Source of the DNA: Pseudomonas sp. UBA2684
Lineage (GTDB): Bacteria > Pseudomonadota > Gammaproteobacteria > Pseudomonadales > Pseudomonadaceae
Length of the DNA stretch: 64,000 bases
Reading direction: 5' to 3'
Assembly (NCBI GenBank): GCA_002354655.1
Contig: DELY01000050.1
Location: forward strand, 191,298-255,297
Part shown: positions 11,519 to 21,680 of the stretch, in pieces
Position numbering within the stretch: the first letter of the stretch is position 1
Layout: every line of letters begins with the position of its first letter
Position numbers and translations under genes: made by a program
Notes under the pieces: model-generated
The model's database searches: none
Told to the model about the DNA's origin: nothing
What the model saw: the letters and a program-made list of their open reading frames with translations, nothing else

Positions 11519-12537
11519 CAATGCTGCCCTCGCGCATCGACCAGCAACTCGGCCAGCTGATTGACTGCCATGGCGTACATCACGCTGCGGTTATAGCGGG
11601 TAATCACGAAAAAGTTCGGCAGGCCCAGCCAGTACTCGGCCCCTTCGGCACCCTCCAGGCGGAACGCGGTGACCGGCATCTCGGCGTCCAGTGAGTCCTT
11701 GCTCGACCAGCCTAGAGCGCGCAGCTCGGCGACATTCTTCACCGGGTCGAGGCCCTGGGTCAGGCCCTGCTCGACCTGCTCGCCCGATACGCTGGCGGCG
11801 CTGACCACCGGCTCGCCAGGCAACCAGCCATGACGTTTGAAGTAGCTGGCAACGCTGCCGATGGCATCCACCGGGTTGGTCCAGATATTGATGTGGCCGT
11901 CGCCGTCGAAGTCCACGGCATAGGCGCGGAAACTGCTCGGCATAAACTGCGGCAAGCCCATGGCGCCGGCATAAGAGCCTTTCAGATTGAGCGGGTCGAC
12001 CTGCTCCTCACGCGAGAGCATGAGAAATTCGCGCAGTTCCTTGCGAAAGAATGGTGCCCGTGGCGGGTAATCGAAGGCCAGGGTCGACAGCGCATCGACC
12101 ACCCGGTAACTACCGGTATTGCCGCCGTAGAAGGTTTCCACCCCGATGATCGCGACGATCACCTCGGCCGGCACGCCGTATTCCTGCTCGGCCCGCGCCA
12201 GGGTCTGTTCATGTTCGCGCCAGAAATCCACGCCACGGGCGATACGTGAGTCGGTGATGAAGATCGGCCGGTAATCTTTCCAGGGTTTGACCTTCTCCGC
12301 CGGGCGCGAGATGGCATCGAGGATCGCCTGCTTACGCTCCACTTCAGCGAACAGACTGACCAGTTGCTCACTGGCAAAGCCGTAGTCGCGGGTCATCTCG
12401 GCGACGAACTCGGCCACTTGCGGCGAGTTCGTGTAATCAGCGGCAACAGCCTGCTGAGCCAATCCGAACACGCTGGCCAAACCTAGCCAATGTGCATGCC
12501 GTACAGCCCAGCCACGCAGTATGTGCATTGAATTCAT
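11518..12537 (-). CDS. mltB: Lytic murein transglycosylase B
   Basis: A periplasmic lytic transglycosylase. The catalytic region contains VAIIGVETFYGGNTG with the catalytic Glu, then GSYAGAMGLPQFMPSSF and AVDFDGDGHINIW. The chosen start MNSMHILRGW gives an export signal ending QAVAA without a lipobox, so the protein may be soluble. An in-frame ATG at 12564 would overlap rodA. It sits between rodA and rlpA; the PAO1 counterpart is PA4001, which I recall as SltB1. There is no C-terminal peptidoglycan-binding domain, unlike the paralogue at 5506. Confidence 0.92.
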   Translation of the reverse strand: MNSMHILRGWAVRHAHWLGLASVFGLAQQAVAADYTNSPQVAEFVAEMTRDYGFASEQLVSLFAEVERKQAILDAISRPAEKVKPWKDYRPIFITDSRIARGVDFWREHEQTLARAEQEYGVPAEVIVAIIGVETFYGGNTGSYRVVDALSTLAFDYPPRAPFFRKELREFLMLSREEQVDPLNLKGSYAGAMGLPQFMPSSFRAYAVDFDGDGHINIWTNPVDAIGSVASYFKRHGWLPGEPVVSAASVSGEQVEQGLTQGLDPVKNVAELRALGWSSKDSLDAEMPVTAFRLEGAEGAEYWLGLPNFFVITRYNRSVMYAMAVNQLAELLVDARGQH

Positions 12538-12545
12538 AACCCCAA

Positions 12546-13691
12546 TTAAACCTGTGTGATCCATTTACGGTGCGTGTGGATCGACATCAAAATTCCAAAT
12601 CCTGCAAGCAGGGTGATCAGCGAGGTTCCACCATAGCTAATGAACGGCAGCGGCACCCCGACCACCGGCAACAGCCCGCTGACCATCCCGATATTGACGA
12701 ATACGTAAACGAAGAACGTCATGGTCAAGGCCCCCGCCAGGAGCTTACCGAACAGCGTCTGTGCTTGCACGGTAATCACCAGGCCACGGGCGATCAGCAG
12801 CAGGTACATCAACAGCAGCAAACAGACGCCGACCAGGCCGAACTCCTCGGCGAGCACGGCAATGATAAAGTCCGTATGGCTTTCCGGCAAAAAATCCAGG
12901 TGCGACTGGGTGCCGAGCAACCAGCCCTTACCCAATACGCCGCCCGATCCGATTGCCGCTTTCGACTGGATGATATTCCAGCCGCTGCCCAGCGGGTCGC
13001 TCTCCGGGTTGAGGAAGGTCAGCACCCGCTGCTTCTGGTACTGGTGCATGACAAAGAACCACATGGCCACGGCAATCGGCACCACCGCTGCCACTGCCCC
13101 GAAAATCCAGCGCCATTGCAGCCCGGCAATGAACAACACGAAGGTCCCCGAGGCGATTATCAACAGCGAGGTGCCGAGGTCCGGCTGCACCAGGATCAAG
13201 CCAAATGGCACGACAATCAGCGCCAGACTGATCGCGATGTGCTTAAAGCGTGGCGGCAGGCTGCGCTTGGACAGGTACCAGGCGATGGTCGCCGGCATGA
13301 TGATTTTCATGAATTCCGAGGGCTGGAAGCGAATCACCCCGGGGATATTGATCCAGCGGGTAGCACCCATGGCGTTGTGGCCCATCACATCCACCGCCAC
13401 CAGCAGGCCGACGCCGGCCACGTAGGCCAACGGCACCCAGCGCGCCATGAAGCGCGGCTCGAACTGGGCGATGATGAACATGCCGACCAGACCGATACCG
13501 AACGAACTGGCTTGCTTCATCAGCAAGTCGACGTTCTTGCCGCTGGCCGAGTAGAGAATAAACAGGCTGCCGGCCGCCAGCATCAGCAATAACAGCAACA
13601 GAATGCCGTCGATGTGCAGGCGCTGCAGCAGGCTGGCGCGGCGGCGCAGTACGTCTTCGTTGGACAGGGTACGGTCGAAGCTACTGTTCAT
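12546..13691 (-). CDS. rodA: Rod-shape SEDS glycosyltransferase RodA
   Basis: The peptidoglycan polymerase of the elongasome, working with PBP2. The 381-residue protein has about ten hydrophobic spans. SEDS signatures include PSEFMKI, QPDLGTS and the C-terminal PFISYGGTSL. It overlaps the mrdA stop by four bases (13688-13691), indicating tight co-translation with its partner transpeptidase. Confidence 0.96.
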   Translation of the reverse strand: MNSSFDRTLSNEDVLRRRASLLQRLHIDGILLLLLLMLAAGSLFILYSASGKNVDLLMKQASSFGIGLVGMFIIAQFEPRFMARWVPLAYVAGVGLLVAVDVMGHNAMGATRWINIPGVIRFQPSEFMKIIMPATIAWYLSKRSLPPRFKHIAISLALIVVPFGLILVQPDLGTSLLIIASGTFVLFIAGLQWRWIFGAVAAVVPIAVAMWFFVMHQYQKQRVLTFLNPESDPLGSGWNIIQSKAAIGSGGVLGKGWLLGTQSHLDFLPESHTDFIIAVLAEEFGLVGVCLLLLMYLLLIARGLVITVQAQTLFGKLLAGALTMTFFVYVFVNIGMVSGLLPVVGVPLPFISYGGTSLITLLAGFGILMSIHTHRKWITQV

Positions 13692-15577
13692 GGGCGAACC
13701 ACCTCTGCGCTCAAGGGCGGCGCGTACTCGGCTTTCAATTGGCCGTTTTCGTCGAGCAACCAGGCGTCCATCACCAGCTTGACTACCGGCGCGGCCACGC
13801 CCGAGCCGGACTCGCCGTTCTCCACCATTACCGCCACGGCAATCTGCGGGTTGTCGGCCGGAGCGAAGGCGACGAACAGGGCGTGGTCGCGGTGGCGCTC
13901 CTGCACCTTGTCGCGGTCGTATTTTTCACCCTGCTTGATCGCCACCACCTGCGCCGTACCACTTTTGCCGGCGATGCGGTAAACCGAGGCGTCGCCGACC
14001 TTGCGCGCGGTGCCGCGCGGCCCGTGCATCACTTGCTCCATGCCGAAACGCGCATGATCCCAGGCCTTGGGGTCGCGCAATTCGATGTCCGGCAACGGGG
14101 CACTGTCGACCGGCGGCAAGCCTTCGATGCTCTTGGCCAGGCGCGGGCGAATCCACTTGCCGCGATTGGCCATCAAGGCAGTGGCCTGCGCCAGTTGCAG
14201 CGGAGTGGTTTGCATATAGCCCTGGCCGATGCCGAGGATCAGGGTTTCCCCCGGATACCACGGCTGGCGGTAACGCGCGCGCTTCCAATCGCGCGACGGC
14301 ATCAACCCGGCGGTTTCCTCGAACATGTCCAGGGACACGCGCTGGCCAAGACCGAAGCGCGTCATGTAATCGTGCATCCGATCGATGCCCATCTTGTGCG
14401 CCAGGTCGTAGAAGTAGGTGTCGTTGGAGCGCGAGATGGCCAGCTCCAGGCTCACCCAGCCGTCGCCGCTGCGGTTCCAGTTGCGGTATTTGTGGCTGTG
14501 ATTGGGCAATTGGTAGAACCCCGGATCGAACACCCGCGAAGTGGGGGTGATCACGCCGGCATCCAGGGCGGCCACCGCCATCATCGGTTTGATCGTCGAA
14601 CCCGGCGGATACAGGCCGCGCAACACGCGGTTGTACAACGGCCGATCAATCGAATCGCGCAGCTCGGCATAGGCCTTGAAACTGATGCCGGTGACGAACG
14701 GATTGGGGTCGAAACTCGGCTGGCTGACCATCGCCAGCACTTCGCCGGTAGCCGGTTGGATCGCCACGATGGCGCCACGCCGCCCGGCCAAAGCGGCCTC
14801 GGCGGCCTCCTGCAAGCGCACGTCGAGGGTCAGCACCAGGTCCTTGCCCGGCAGCGGATCGGTGCGTTTGAGCACCCGCAAGACCCGCCCGCGCGCGTTG
14901 GTTTCGACCTCTTCGTAACCCACCTCGCCGTGCAACTGCTCTTCGTAGAAACGCTCGATACCGGTCTTGCCGATATGGTGGGTGCCGCTGTACTCCACCG
15001 GATCGAGTGCTTTCAGTTCCTTTTCGTTGATCCGCCCGACATAGCCCACCGAATGCGCGAAGTGCTCGCCCTGCGGATAGTGGCGCACCAGTTGCGCGAC
15101 CACCTCGACCCCTGGCAAGCGGAACTGATTGATGGCGATGCGGGCGATCTGCTCTTCGGACAACTCGAACAGCACCGGCACCGGTTCAAATGGGCGCCGC
15201 CCCTGACGCACGCGCTTCTCGAACAGCGTGCGTTCGTCTTCGCTGAGTTGCAGCACCTCGACGATCACATCCAGCACCTGCTGCCAGTCGCCGGCCCGCT
15301 CGCGGGTCAGGGTCAGGCTGAAGCTCGGCCGGTTGTCGGCGATGATCACCCCGTTGCGGTCGAAGATCAGCCCGCGGTTCGGCGGAATCGGCTGGACATG
15401 AACGCGGTTGTTCTCCGAGAGGGTCGAGTGGTACTCGAACTGCACCACCTGCAAGTAATACAGGCGCGCAACCAGTACCGCCGTAAGCAACAGGATCGCC
15501 ACGGCACCGACCAGCGCACGCGTACGGATTACCCGAGCGTCTTTTTCGTGGTCTTTGATACGGATCGGCTGCGGCAT
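13688..15577 (-). CDS. mrdA: Penicillin-binding protein 2
   Basis: The class B transpeptidase of the elongasome, which crosslinks strands made by RodA. The 629-residue protein has one N-terminal membrane span (VGAVAILLLTAVLVARLYYL), a pedestal domain starting at NRGLIFDRNG, and a transpeptidase domain with Ser327 in PPGSTIKPM, then SRSND and KSGTAQ. It is followed by rodA with a four-base overlap and preceded by rlmH with a 13-bp gap. Confidence 0.96.
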   Translation of the reverse strand: MPQPIRIKDHEKDARVIRTRALVGAVAILLLTAVLVARLYYLQVVQFEYHSTLSENNRVHVQPIPPNRGLIFDRNGVIIADNRPSFSLTLTRERAGDWQQVLDVIVEVLQLSEDERTLFEKRVRQGRRPFEPVPVLFELSEEQIARIAINQFRLPGVEVVAQLVRHYPQGEHFAHSVGYVGRINEKELKALDPVEYSGTHHIGKTGIERFYEEQLHGEVGYEEVETNARGRVLRVLKRTDPLPGKDLVLTLDVRLQEAAEAALAGRRGAIVAIQPATGEVLAMVSQPSFDPNPFVTGISFKAYAELRDSIDRPLYNRVLRGLYPPGSTIKPMMAVAALDAGVITPTSRVFDPGFYQLPNHSHKYRNWNRSGDGWVSLELAISRSNDTYFYDLAHKMGIDRMHDYMTRFGLGQRVSLDMFEETAGLMPSRDWKRARYRQPWYPGETLILGIGQGYMQTTPLQLAQATALMANRGKWIRPRLAKSIEGLPPVDSAPLPDIELRDPKAWDHARFGMEQVMHGPRGTARKVGDASVYRIAGKSGTAQVVAIKQGEKYDRDKVQERHRDHALFVAFAPADNPQIAVAVMVENGESGSGVAAPVVKLVMDAWLLDENGQLKAEYAPPLSAEVVRP

Positions 15578-15590
15578 CGGCTACTGCTGA

Positions 15591-16058
15591 TTATTTGTGA
15601 TAAGGATGGCCGGACAACACGGTCCAGGCACGGTAGATCTGTTCGCCGATCAGTATCCGCACCAACGGGTGCGGCAAGGTCAGCGGCGACAACGACCAGC
15701 GCTGCTCGCTACGCGCCTGCACCTCCGGCGCCAGCCCTTCCGGGCCACCGACCATGAGGTTGACGGTGCGCGCATCCAGGCGCCACTTATCCAGCTCGGC
15801 GGCCAATTGATCGGTGCTCCACGGTCGCCCTTCGACTTCCAGGGTGACGATGCGTTCCCCCGGCCCGACCTTGGCCAACATGGCGTCGCCTTCCTGACGC
15901 ATCATCCGCGCCACGTCGGCATTCTTGCCGCGCGTGGTCAGCGGAATTTCCACCAATTCCAGGGCCAGCTCGGTCGGCATACGCTTGGCATATTCCTGCC
16001 AACCGTCTTCCACCCAACGCGGCATCCGCGAGCCCACGGCAATCAATTTGATGCGCAC
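15591..16058 (-). CDS. rlmH: 23S rRNA pseudouridine-1915 N3-methyltransferase
   Basis: Methylates pseudouridine 1915 in helix 69 of 23S rRNA. A GTG start at 16058 gives [15 protein letters not shown] and a 155-residue SPOUT methyltransferase, the usual family length; the open frame upstream does not look like the family. The knot region carries LMVGGPEGL and the C-terminus ends [14 protein letters not shown]. It lies 11 bp after rsfS. Confidence 0.95.
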   Translation of the reverse strand: MRIKLIAVGSRMPRWVEDGWQEYAKRMPTELALELVEIPLTTRGKNADVARMMRQEGDAMLAKVGPGERIVTLEVEGRPWSTDQLAAELDKWRLDARTVNLMVGGPEGLAPEVQARSEQRWSLSPLTLPHPLVRILIGEQIYRAWTVLSGHPYHK

Positions 16059-16069
16059 CGCCGTCGCCC

Positions 16070-16456
16070 TTATTCGTGATCCGGGCCTTGTCCAGGCGCG
16101 TGCAGGGCACGGCTTTGTTCGGCGCCCTGCCACAGACGCTCGAGGTCGTAGAACTGACGAGCGGTCGGCAGCATGACGTGAACGACGATATCGCCCAAGT
16201 CGAGCAAGGCCCACTCGCCGCTGTCCAGGCCTTCGCTGCCCAGCGGACGCACGCCCTGTTCCTTGACCTTTTCCAGCACGTTGTCGACCAGCGACTTGAC
16301 GTGGCGGCTGGAGGTGCCGCTGGCGATCACCATGAAATCGGTGATGCTGGTCTTCTCGCGCACATCGATGGTGGTGATGTCTTGCGCCTTGACGTCTTCC
16401 AGAGCAGCGATGGCCAGTTTGACCAGGTCTTCGCTGAGCATTTTTGGGTTCTTCAT
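16070..16456 (-). CDS. rsfS: Ribosomal silencing factor RsfS
   Basis: Binds L14 of the large ribosomal subunit and blocks subunit joining in starvation. The start [14 protein letters not shown] gives 128 residues with the DUF143 core ([38 protein letters not shown]). The longer frame to 16510 would overlap nadD and is not favoured. The nadD-rsfS-rlmH order is conserved. Confidence 0.94.
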   Translation of the reverse strand: MKNPKMLSEDLVKLAIAALEDVKAQDITTIDVREKTSITDFMVIASGTSSRHVKSLVDNVLEKVKEQGVRPLGSEGLDSGEWALLDLGDIVVHVMLPTARQFYDLERLWQGAEQSRALHAPGQGPDHE

Positions 16457-16478
16457 AAGTAACTCGTTTGCCTCGTGT

Positions 16479-17138
16479 TCAGTTCGACGCACGGTACAGC
16501 CCGTGCGCATGGATATAGGCCAGTACCGCGTCAGGCACCAGAAAACGTACCGACTTTCCGCTCGCCAGCAGCGCGCGGATCTGGGTGGCAGACACCGCTA
16601 ACGGTGTCTGCCAGATAAAAGAAATCTGCCCACTCGGCCCATTCAGGGCCAGCGGGTCACTCACGCTACGTGCCGCCAACAGGTTGCGCAGGGTGTCCGA
16701 GGCTTCGCTATCGGCATCCGGACGCTGCAACACCAGGATATGACAGTGTTCCAACAACGCGTCCCAGCGATGCCAGCTCGGCAACCCGCAAAAGGCATCC
16801 CAGCCCAACAGCAGAAACAACTGATCGTCGGCCGCCAACTCGGCGCGCAACGATTCCAGGGTATCGATGCTGTACGACGGCTTGGCGCGCTTGAGCTCGC
16901 GATCATCCACGCTCAGCGGCGGCAAACCGGCCACCGCCTGCTCGACCATGGCCAAGCGATCACTCGCCGCGACCTGCGGCGTGTCACGGTGCGGCGGCCA
17001 TGCGCTGGGAATCAGACGCAACTCGTCGAGCGCCATGAACTCCGCCACTTCCAAGGCGCCGCGCAGGTGACCAATGTGCACCGGATCGAACGTGCCGCCG
17101 AAGATGCCGATGCGTCGGGCGCCGCTGCGTTTAGCCAT
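16479..17138 (-). CDS. nadD: Nicotinate-nucleotide adenylyltransferase
   Basis: Makes deamido-NAD from nicotinate mononucleotide and ATP. The nucleotidyltransferase signature [16 protein letters not shown] is near the N-terminus, followed by [13 protein letters not shown] and the C-terminal SATQIR motif. Length is 219 residues. The start overlaps the proA stop by eight bases. Confidence 0.95.
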   Translation of the reverse strand: MAKRSGARRIGIFGGTFDPVHIGHLRGALEVAEFMALDELRLIPSAWPPHRDTPQVAASDRLAMVEQAVAGLPPLSVDDRELKRAKPSYSIDTLESLRAELAADDQLFLLLGWDAFCGLPSWHRWDALLEHCHILVLQRPDADSEASDTLRNLLAARSVSDPLALNGPSGQISFIWQTPLAVSATQIRALLASGKSVRFLVPDAVLAYIHAHGLYRASN

Positions 17139-18399
17139 TCTGCCCGCGCAGTTGACCGTCGCCGATCACCACATATTTTTCGCAGGTCAGGCCCTCCAGG
17201 CCGACCGGGCCACGGGCGTGCAGCTTGTCCGTGGAAATGCCGATCTCCGCGCCGAGGCCGTACTCGAAGCCATCGGCGAAACAGGTCGGGGTGTTGAGCA
17301 TCACCGAACTGGAGTCGACCTCGGCGAGAAAACGCCGGGCTTGCCCCTGGTGTTCGGTGACGATCGCATCGGTGTGGTGCGAACCGTAGTGATTGATGTG
17401 CTCGATGGCCTGCTCCAAACCGTCGACCACGCGGATCGAGAGGATCGCCGCCAGATACTCGGTGTGCCAATCCTCTTCGCTGGCCGGCGTGGCCTCGATC
17501 AGCGCACAGCTGCGTGCACAACCGCGCAACTCGACACCCTTGGCGCGGAGGCGCTCGGCCATGCCCGGCAGGAAGTCGGCGGCCACGGCCTGATCGACCA
17601 GCAAGGTCTCCATGGCGCCACAGATGCCGTAGCGGTAGGTCTTGGCGTTGAACGCGATGTCCTGCGCCTTGGCCAGGTCGGCATGCGCGTCGACGTAGAC
17701 GTGGCAGATGCCGTCGAGGTGCTTGATCACCGGCACCCGTGCCTCGCGACTGATGCGCTCGATCAGGCCCTTGCCGCCGCGCGGCACGATCACGTCGACG
17801 AACTCCGGCATGCTGATCAGCGCACCCACGGCGGCGCGGTCGGTGGTGTCCACCACCTGCACGGCGGCAGCCGGCAGACCCGCCTCGGCCAGGCCGCGCT
17901 GGATGCAGGCGGCGATGGCGCGGTTGGAATGAATGGCTTCCGAACCGCCGCGCAGGATGGTGGCGTTGCCGGACTTCAGGCACAGGCTGGCGGCGTCGAT
18001 GGTCACATTGGGCCGCGACTCGTAAATGATACCGATCACCCCGAGCGGCACGCGCATCTTGCCGACCTGAATCCCGGACGGGCGGTAGCTCATGTCGCGG
18101 ATCGCGCCGACCGGGTCGGGCAGGCTGGCGACCTGGCGTAGGCCTTCAATCATGCCGTCGATGCGTGCCGGGGTCAGCGCCAGGCGATCGAGCAGCGCCG
18201 GCTCCAGACCATTGGCACGGCCAGCGGCGAGGTCCTGCTCGTTGGCCGCGCCCAGCTCGGCGCGCGCAGCGTCCAACGCGGCGGCGGCGGCTTGCAGGGC
18301 ACGGTTCTTCTGCGCGGTACTGGCGCGGGCGACCACGCGCGAAGCTTGGCGGGCGGCCTGTCCCAGGCGGGTCATATAGTCGAGCACGGACTCAGTCAT
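17131..18399 (-). CDS. proA: Gamma-glutamyl phosphate reductase
   Basis: The second step of proline synthesis: NADPH-dependent reduction of gamma-glutamyl phosphate to the semialdehyde. The start [17 protein letters not shown] gives 422 residues, the standard length. The catalytic Cys lies in [13 protein letters not shown], with [16 protein letters not shown] and PRGGKGLI also visible. The frame continues upstream to 18597 without family features. It is first in a run of minus-strand genes extending to dacA. Confidence 0.96.
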   Translation of the reverse strand: MTESVLDYMTRLGQAARQASRVVARASTAQKNRALQAAAAALDAARAELGAANEQDLAAGRANGLEPALLDRLALTPARIDGMIEGLRQVASLPDPVGAIRDMSYRPSGIQVGKMRVPLGVIGIIYESRPNVTIDAASLCLKSGNATILRGGSEAIHSNRAIAACIQRGLAEAGLPAAAVQVVDTTDRAAVGALISMPEFVDVIVPRGGKGLIERISREARVPVIKHLDGICHVYVDAHADLAKAQDIAFNAKTYRYGICGAMETLLVDQAVAADFLPGMAERLRAKGVELRGCARSCALIEATPASEEDWHTEYLAAILSIRVVDGLEQAIEHINHYGSHHTDAIVTEHQGQARRFLAEVDSSSVMLNTPTCFADGFEYGLGAEIGISTDKLHARGPVGLEGLTCEKYVVIGDGQLRGQNG

Positions 18400-18707
18400 G
18401 GGCTGCGGAGGTCTGGCTGGTGGAAAAAGTTGCTGATTATAGCCGGCACGCCGCCCCACGCCCAGCAGTGCCGGGCGGATGGTAAACAGTCCGTGCAATC
18501 GGGCCCGCCGGTAACGCCACCAGGCAACGGTCTGCGGCCACCTGGCACGAGACGGTGACACCCGCCCACACAGCCCGCCCGAAGGTTGGGTAAACAAAAC
18601 CAGCGCAGATGTTTACCTTCAATTCGGGTGCGGGAAAAACCGCGCCCAATGCCGGCGCCGTTAGCCGCAGCCCCATAAAAAGGCGGTTCACCGCCGGAGT
18701 GTTCGCC
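18400..18707. other. Divergent intergenic region before the hydrolase gene
   Basis: About 300 bp separate proA from the plus-strand hydrolase gene. Open frames here extend the neighbours but show no recognisable protein features. Promoters for both directions are expected, but I see no clear consensus. Confidence 0.4.
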
Positions 18708-19937
18708 ATGCGTTACCGCACCGACTACAGCGCCGCGCGACTCAGCGCCGCCCCGCAAGTGCTCGAACTCGGCTCCTGGCGCCTGCATTACCAGGCGTAC
18801 GCCACGCACAGCCACGACCGGCGCGCCCCGGTATTGCTGCTCGGCGGAGCATTCCAAAGCTTTCGCTCGTTCGCCAATGAAGTCAGCGAATTACTCACCG
18901 AACACCCGGTGATCCTGCTCGACCTGCCCAGCCAGGGCGGCAACCCGCAACTGGCAGCGGAATTGGGCCTGGAGCAGTTGGCCGACTTGATCGCCGCCTT
19001 CGCCGCCGAATTACAGCTGCCGCCGCTGATGCCCATCGGCCTGTCCTACGGCTCGGCCCTGGCCGCCCTGTTCGCCGCGCGCCACCCCAGGCATTGCGCC
19101 CGCCTGCTACTCGCCGGCATCAGCGCCTTTGGCCGCCCCGGTGCCCGCCTGCTGCTGGAAGAGAGCCTGGCACTGCTCGCCGAAGGCCGCAGCGACGCCT
19201 TCGCCCAAGGCGCCTTGACCGGCCTGCTCAACCCGCTGCGCCTGCACGAGACCGGGGTTGCCCCGGTATTTCGCAAAGCCTTGCTGCGGCAGATGCAGCG
19301 CCTGACGCCGAGCGAAGTCGAGCGTTACCGGCAAAACAGCCAGCGCCTCCTGGATTTTCCGGGGTTTGCCGGCCACCCGGCGTGTCCGACCCTGGTGCTG
19401 GCCGGCGAATACGACCACTTCACCCAACCGTGGGAACATGCGCACTTTGCCGCCGCCTGCGCCGACGCCACCTGTGCAGTGATCCACAACGCCGACCACC
19501 TGGCCCAGTTCGAGCGCCGCACAGCCTGCGCGGCGCTGTACCACCCGTTCCTGCGCGGCGAAACGCTGCCGCCACGCAGCGCCGGCGCCACACGCCTGGC
19601 GCGCCACCAGTTACTGAACCTGGAGAAACGCCACGAGGCGCGCCTGACACCCAGCAACCGACGCGCCCGACTGCGCCACAGCGACGCCGGCGAATGGTCG
19701 GTGGAGATCGCCGAACTGGGCTTTTTCGGCGGATTGCTGCACGGCGCACTGCCCTCTCAACTGCCGGTTCGCGGCTGGCACCTGCTCAACGGCGAGCTGC
19801 CCGCACAGCCCATCTTGCCGTTACGCCACAGCGGCAGTGGCCTGGCCTTCGTCTTCCCACACAGCGACGCCCAAGCCAGCAGCGCTTTAGCCGCCCAATT
19901 CAGCGCCCAGTCCTTGCCCGCCGTCGCCTGCGCGTAA
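18708..19937 (+). CDS. Alpha/beta hydrolase, RhlA-like, with C-terminal extension
   Basis: A 409-residue protein with no signal peptide. Residues 1 to about 280 form an alpha/beta hydrolase: PVLLLGGAFQSFRSFANE, VILLDLPSQG, nucleophile elbow GLSYGS, acid region AGEYDHF and His in HNADHL. The layout resembles RhlA, which makes hydroxyalkanoyloxy-alkanoates. The last 120 residues carry RRARLRHSD and ELGFFGGLLHG, loosely like PilZ motifs (RxxxR; D/NxSxxG), but degenerate. The start has GGAG upstream. The substrate is unknown. Confidence 0.75.
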   Translation: MRYRTDYSAARLSAAPQVLELGSWRLHYQAYATHSHDRRAPVLLLGGAFQSFRSFANEVSELLTEHPVILLDLPSQGGNPQLAAELGLEQLADLIAAFAAELQLPPLMPIGLSYGSALAALFAARHPRHCARLLLAGISAFGRPGARLLLEESLALLAEGRSDAFAQGALTGLLNPLRLHETGVAPVFRKALLRQMQRLTPSEVERYRQNSQRLLDFPGFAGHPACPTLVLAGEYDHFTQPWEHAHFAAACADATCAVIHNADHLAQFERRTACAALYHPFLRGETLPPRSAGATRLARHQLLNLEKRHEARLTPSNRRARLRHSDAGEWSVEIAELGFFGGLLHGALPSQLPVRGWHLLNGELPAQPILPLRHSGSGLAFVFPHSDAQASSALAAQFSAQSLPAVACA

Positions 19938-20003
19938 GCGCGCCGCGCGCCGAAGCAAACATCGCCAGCGGCGCGGACACCGCGGCGAATTCAGGGGACG
20001 CGT

Positions 20004-20048
20004 CTAGCAGGCCGTTTTTAGCCCAGTATCGGCAACGTAGCCTGCTAG
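20004..20048. repeat. Minimal palindromic repeat at a methyltransferase stop codon
   Basis: A 45-bp element with perfect 9-bp inverted ends (CTAGCAGGC / GCCTGCTAG) and the shared interior GGCAACGTAG. Its right end holds the TAG stop of the minus-strand methyltransferase gene. It is a short member of the family seen at 5131 and 8075. Confidence 0.7.
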
Positions 20049-20899
20049 AGACTGGCCTGGATAACCCGCACCAGCCCCGGCGTACGCGCCGGCTGCAAGC
20101 CCAGGGCGGCAGCCTGGGCGCTCGGGTCGAACACCTCGACCTGGCGAAAACCGCAGCGTTTGAAGCCGGCGACAATCTCTTCACCATTGCGGTAATGCAG
20201 GGGATAGCTACCGCGAGTCAGCCGGCCCACCAAATCCACGCCCCAGCGCAGCTGCCGATAACGCGGATGCTCGCGCAGGTCCGGGTACAGTTCGGTCAGA
20301 TAGGTCGCCTGCGGAAATGCCGCGAGCTGCTCGGCCAAACGCGTCCAGAACGCCTCGATCAGCGGCAACTCGAAGTAGTTCACCAGGCCCTCGGTAATCA
20401 CCAGAATCGGCTCGCGATGGTCGAGGCCGGCGAACAAGGCCGCCAGGCTCTTGCCACCGCGCTCGGCGAGAATGTCCACCGCCTTGACCTGGTGGCGCCC
20501 ATCCAGCCAGCCCTCGCCGTGCAGCAGCAGACGCTTACGCGCGGCCATCGCCGGCAGGTCAGCCTCGAGGTACTGCAACTGAGGATAACGCGCGCTGAAA
20601 CGCCGCCCCCGCGGCGACAAGCCACAGGCGATTTCAACCACCTGGCGCACGCCGCCCTGCTCGATAGCCGCCGTCAGCTGCGCATCGATCTGTAAATGCC
20701 GTTGCAGCAGAATATGCTCGATGTCCAGGCCGAAACCGACCCGCGCGCCCCAGGCGATCGGCGCCAACAAGCCGTGCACAAGGCGCCCGAACGCGGTGAC
20801 GAAAGCCGGTTCGGCCAACTGATGGCGGTACCAGACATAACCGGTGTAATGCGCACTGGGGCTGATATGCGCACTGCTGACGCGGGCACGTTCAGACAT
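20045..20899 (-). CDS. SAM-dependent methyltransferase, LCM-like (COG3315)
   Basis: A 284-residue protein from MSERARVSSAHISPSAHYTG. It resembles the leucine-carboxyl/polyketide O-methyltransferase group: HILLQRHLQIDAQL, a SAM-binding QVVEIACGLSPRGRRF, YLEADLPAMAARKR and the typical ITEGLVNYF followed by FWTRLA. The longer frame to 21118 would cross the divergent mpg start and is rejected. The methyl acceptor is unknown. The TAG stop lies in a dispersed repeat. Confidence 0.82.
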   Translation of the reverse strand: MSERARVSSAHISPSAHYTGYVWYRHQLAEPAFVTAFGRLVHGLLAPIAWGARVGFGLDIEHILLQRHLQIDAQLTAAIEQGGVRQVVEIACGLSPRGRRFSARYPQLQYLEADLPAMAARKRLLLHGEGWLDGRHQVKAVDILAERGGKSLAALFAGLDHREPILVITEGLVNYFELPLIEAFWTRLAEQLAAFPQATYLTELYPDLREHPRYRQLRWGVDLVGRLTRGSYPLHYRNGEEIVAGFKRCGFRQVEVFDPSAQAAALGLQPARTPGLVRVIQASL

Positions 20900-20963
20900 G
20901 CTTAAGGCTCTTATTGTTATGATCGCGCCCAGCCTATGCCCTGCCGCCGAGCGGTGACACCAC

Positions 20964-21680
20964 ATGCCACACGAACCCATCCTTAGTTTGCCCTGGCCAA
21001 CGGCCCAGCCTCTGGCGGCGAGCTTTTTCGACCGCGACGCGCGGCTGCTCGCCCGCGAACTGCTCGGCAAGGTGATTCGCCACCGCGTCGGCGAGCACTG
21101 GCTGGCCGCGCGGATCATCGAGACCGAGGCCTACTACTGCGCAGAGAAGGGCAGCCACGCCTCGCTGGGCTACACCGAGAAACGCCGCGCGCTGTTTCTC
21201 GATGGCGGGCACATCTATATGTATTACGCACGCGGTGGCGACTCGCTGAATTTCAGCGCGCAGGGGCCAGGCAATGCCGTGCTGATCAAATCCGCGGCGC
21301 CCTGGCTCGACCGTCATTCGGACGCCGCCAGCCTGGCGCAGATGCACGCCAACAACCCGGACGCCCACGGCTTGCCGCGCCCGCTGGAGCGGCTGTGCGC
21401 CGGGCAGACCTTGCTGTGCAGGGCCCTCGGCCTGAAAGTCACGGACTGGGATGCGCAACGTTTCGATACGCAGCGCCTGTTCGTCGACGACGTTGGCGAG
21501 CATCCCACTCCCGTTGTGCAGACCACTCGCCTGGGCATTCCCGCCGGGCGCGACGAACACCTGCCCTACCGTTTCGTCGACGCCGCCTTTGCCCGCCAGT
21601 GCACGCGCAACCCGCTGCGCCGTGGCCAGGTCGAAGGCCGCGACTACCACCTACTCCATCCCGAGGATGCGCACCAATGA
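20964..21680 (+). CDS. mpg: DNA-3-methyladenine glycosylase, AAG/MPG type
   Basis: Excises alkylated purines to start base-excision repair. The 238-residue protein has the AAG fold motifs LARELLGKVI, RIIETEAYYC with the catalytic Glu, HASLGYTEKR, IYMYYARGG and CTRNPLRRG. It is divergent from the methyltransferase and overlaps the next gene by four bases (ATGA). Confidence 0.93.
   Translation: MPHEPILSLPWPTAQPLAASFFDRDARLLARELLGKVIRHRVGEHWLAARIIETEAYYCAEKGSHASLGYTEKRRALFLDGGHIYMYYARGGDSLNFSAQGPGNAVLIKSAAPWLDRHSDAASLAQMHANNPDAHGLPRPLERLCAGQTLLCRALGLKVTDWDAQRFDTQRLFVDDVGEHPTPVVQTTRLGIPAGRDEHLPYRFVDAAFARQCTRNPLRRGQVEGRDYHLLHPEDAHQ

Noticed and set aside
13739-15757. 672-codon plus-strand open frame opposite mrdA
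   Set aside because: Histidine- and arginine-rich translation typical of antisense high-GC DNA; the mrdA motifs on the other strand are unambiguous.
19094-20695. 533-codon plus-strand open frame overlapping the hydrolase and methyltransferase genes
   Set aside because: It overlaps two well supported genes, and its composition (Arg, Pro, Ala rich) is that of an off-frame reading.
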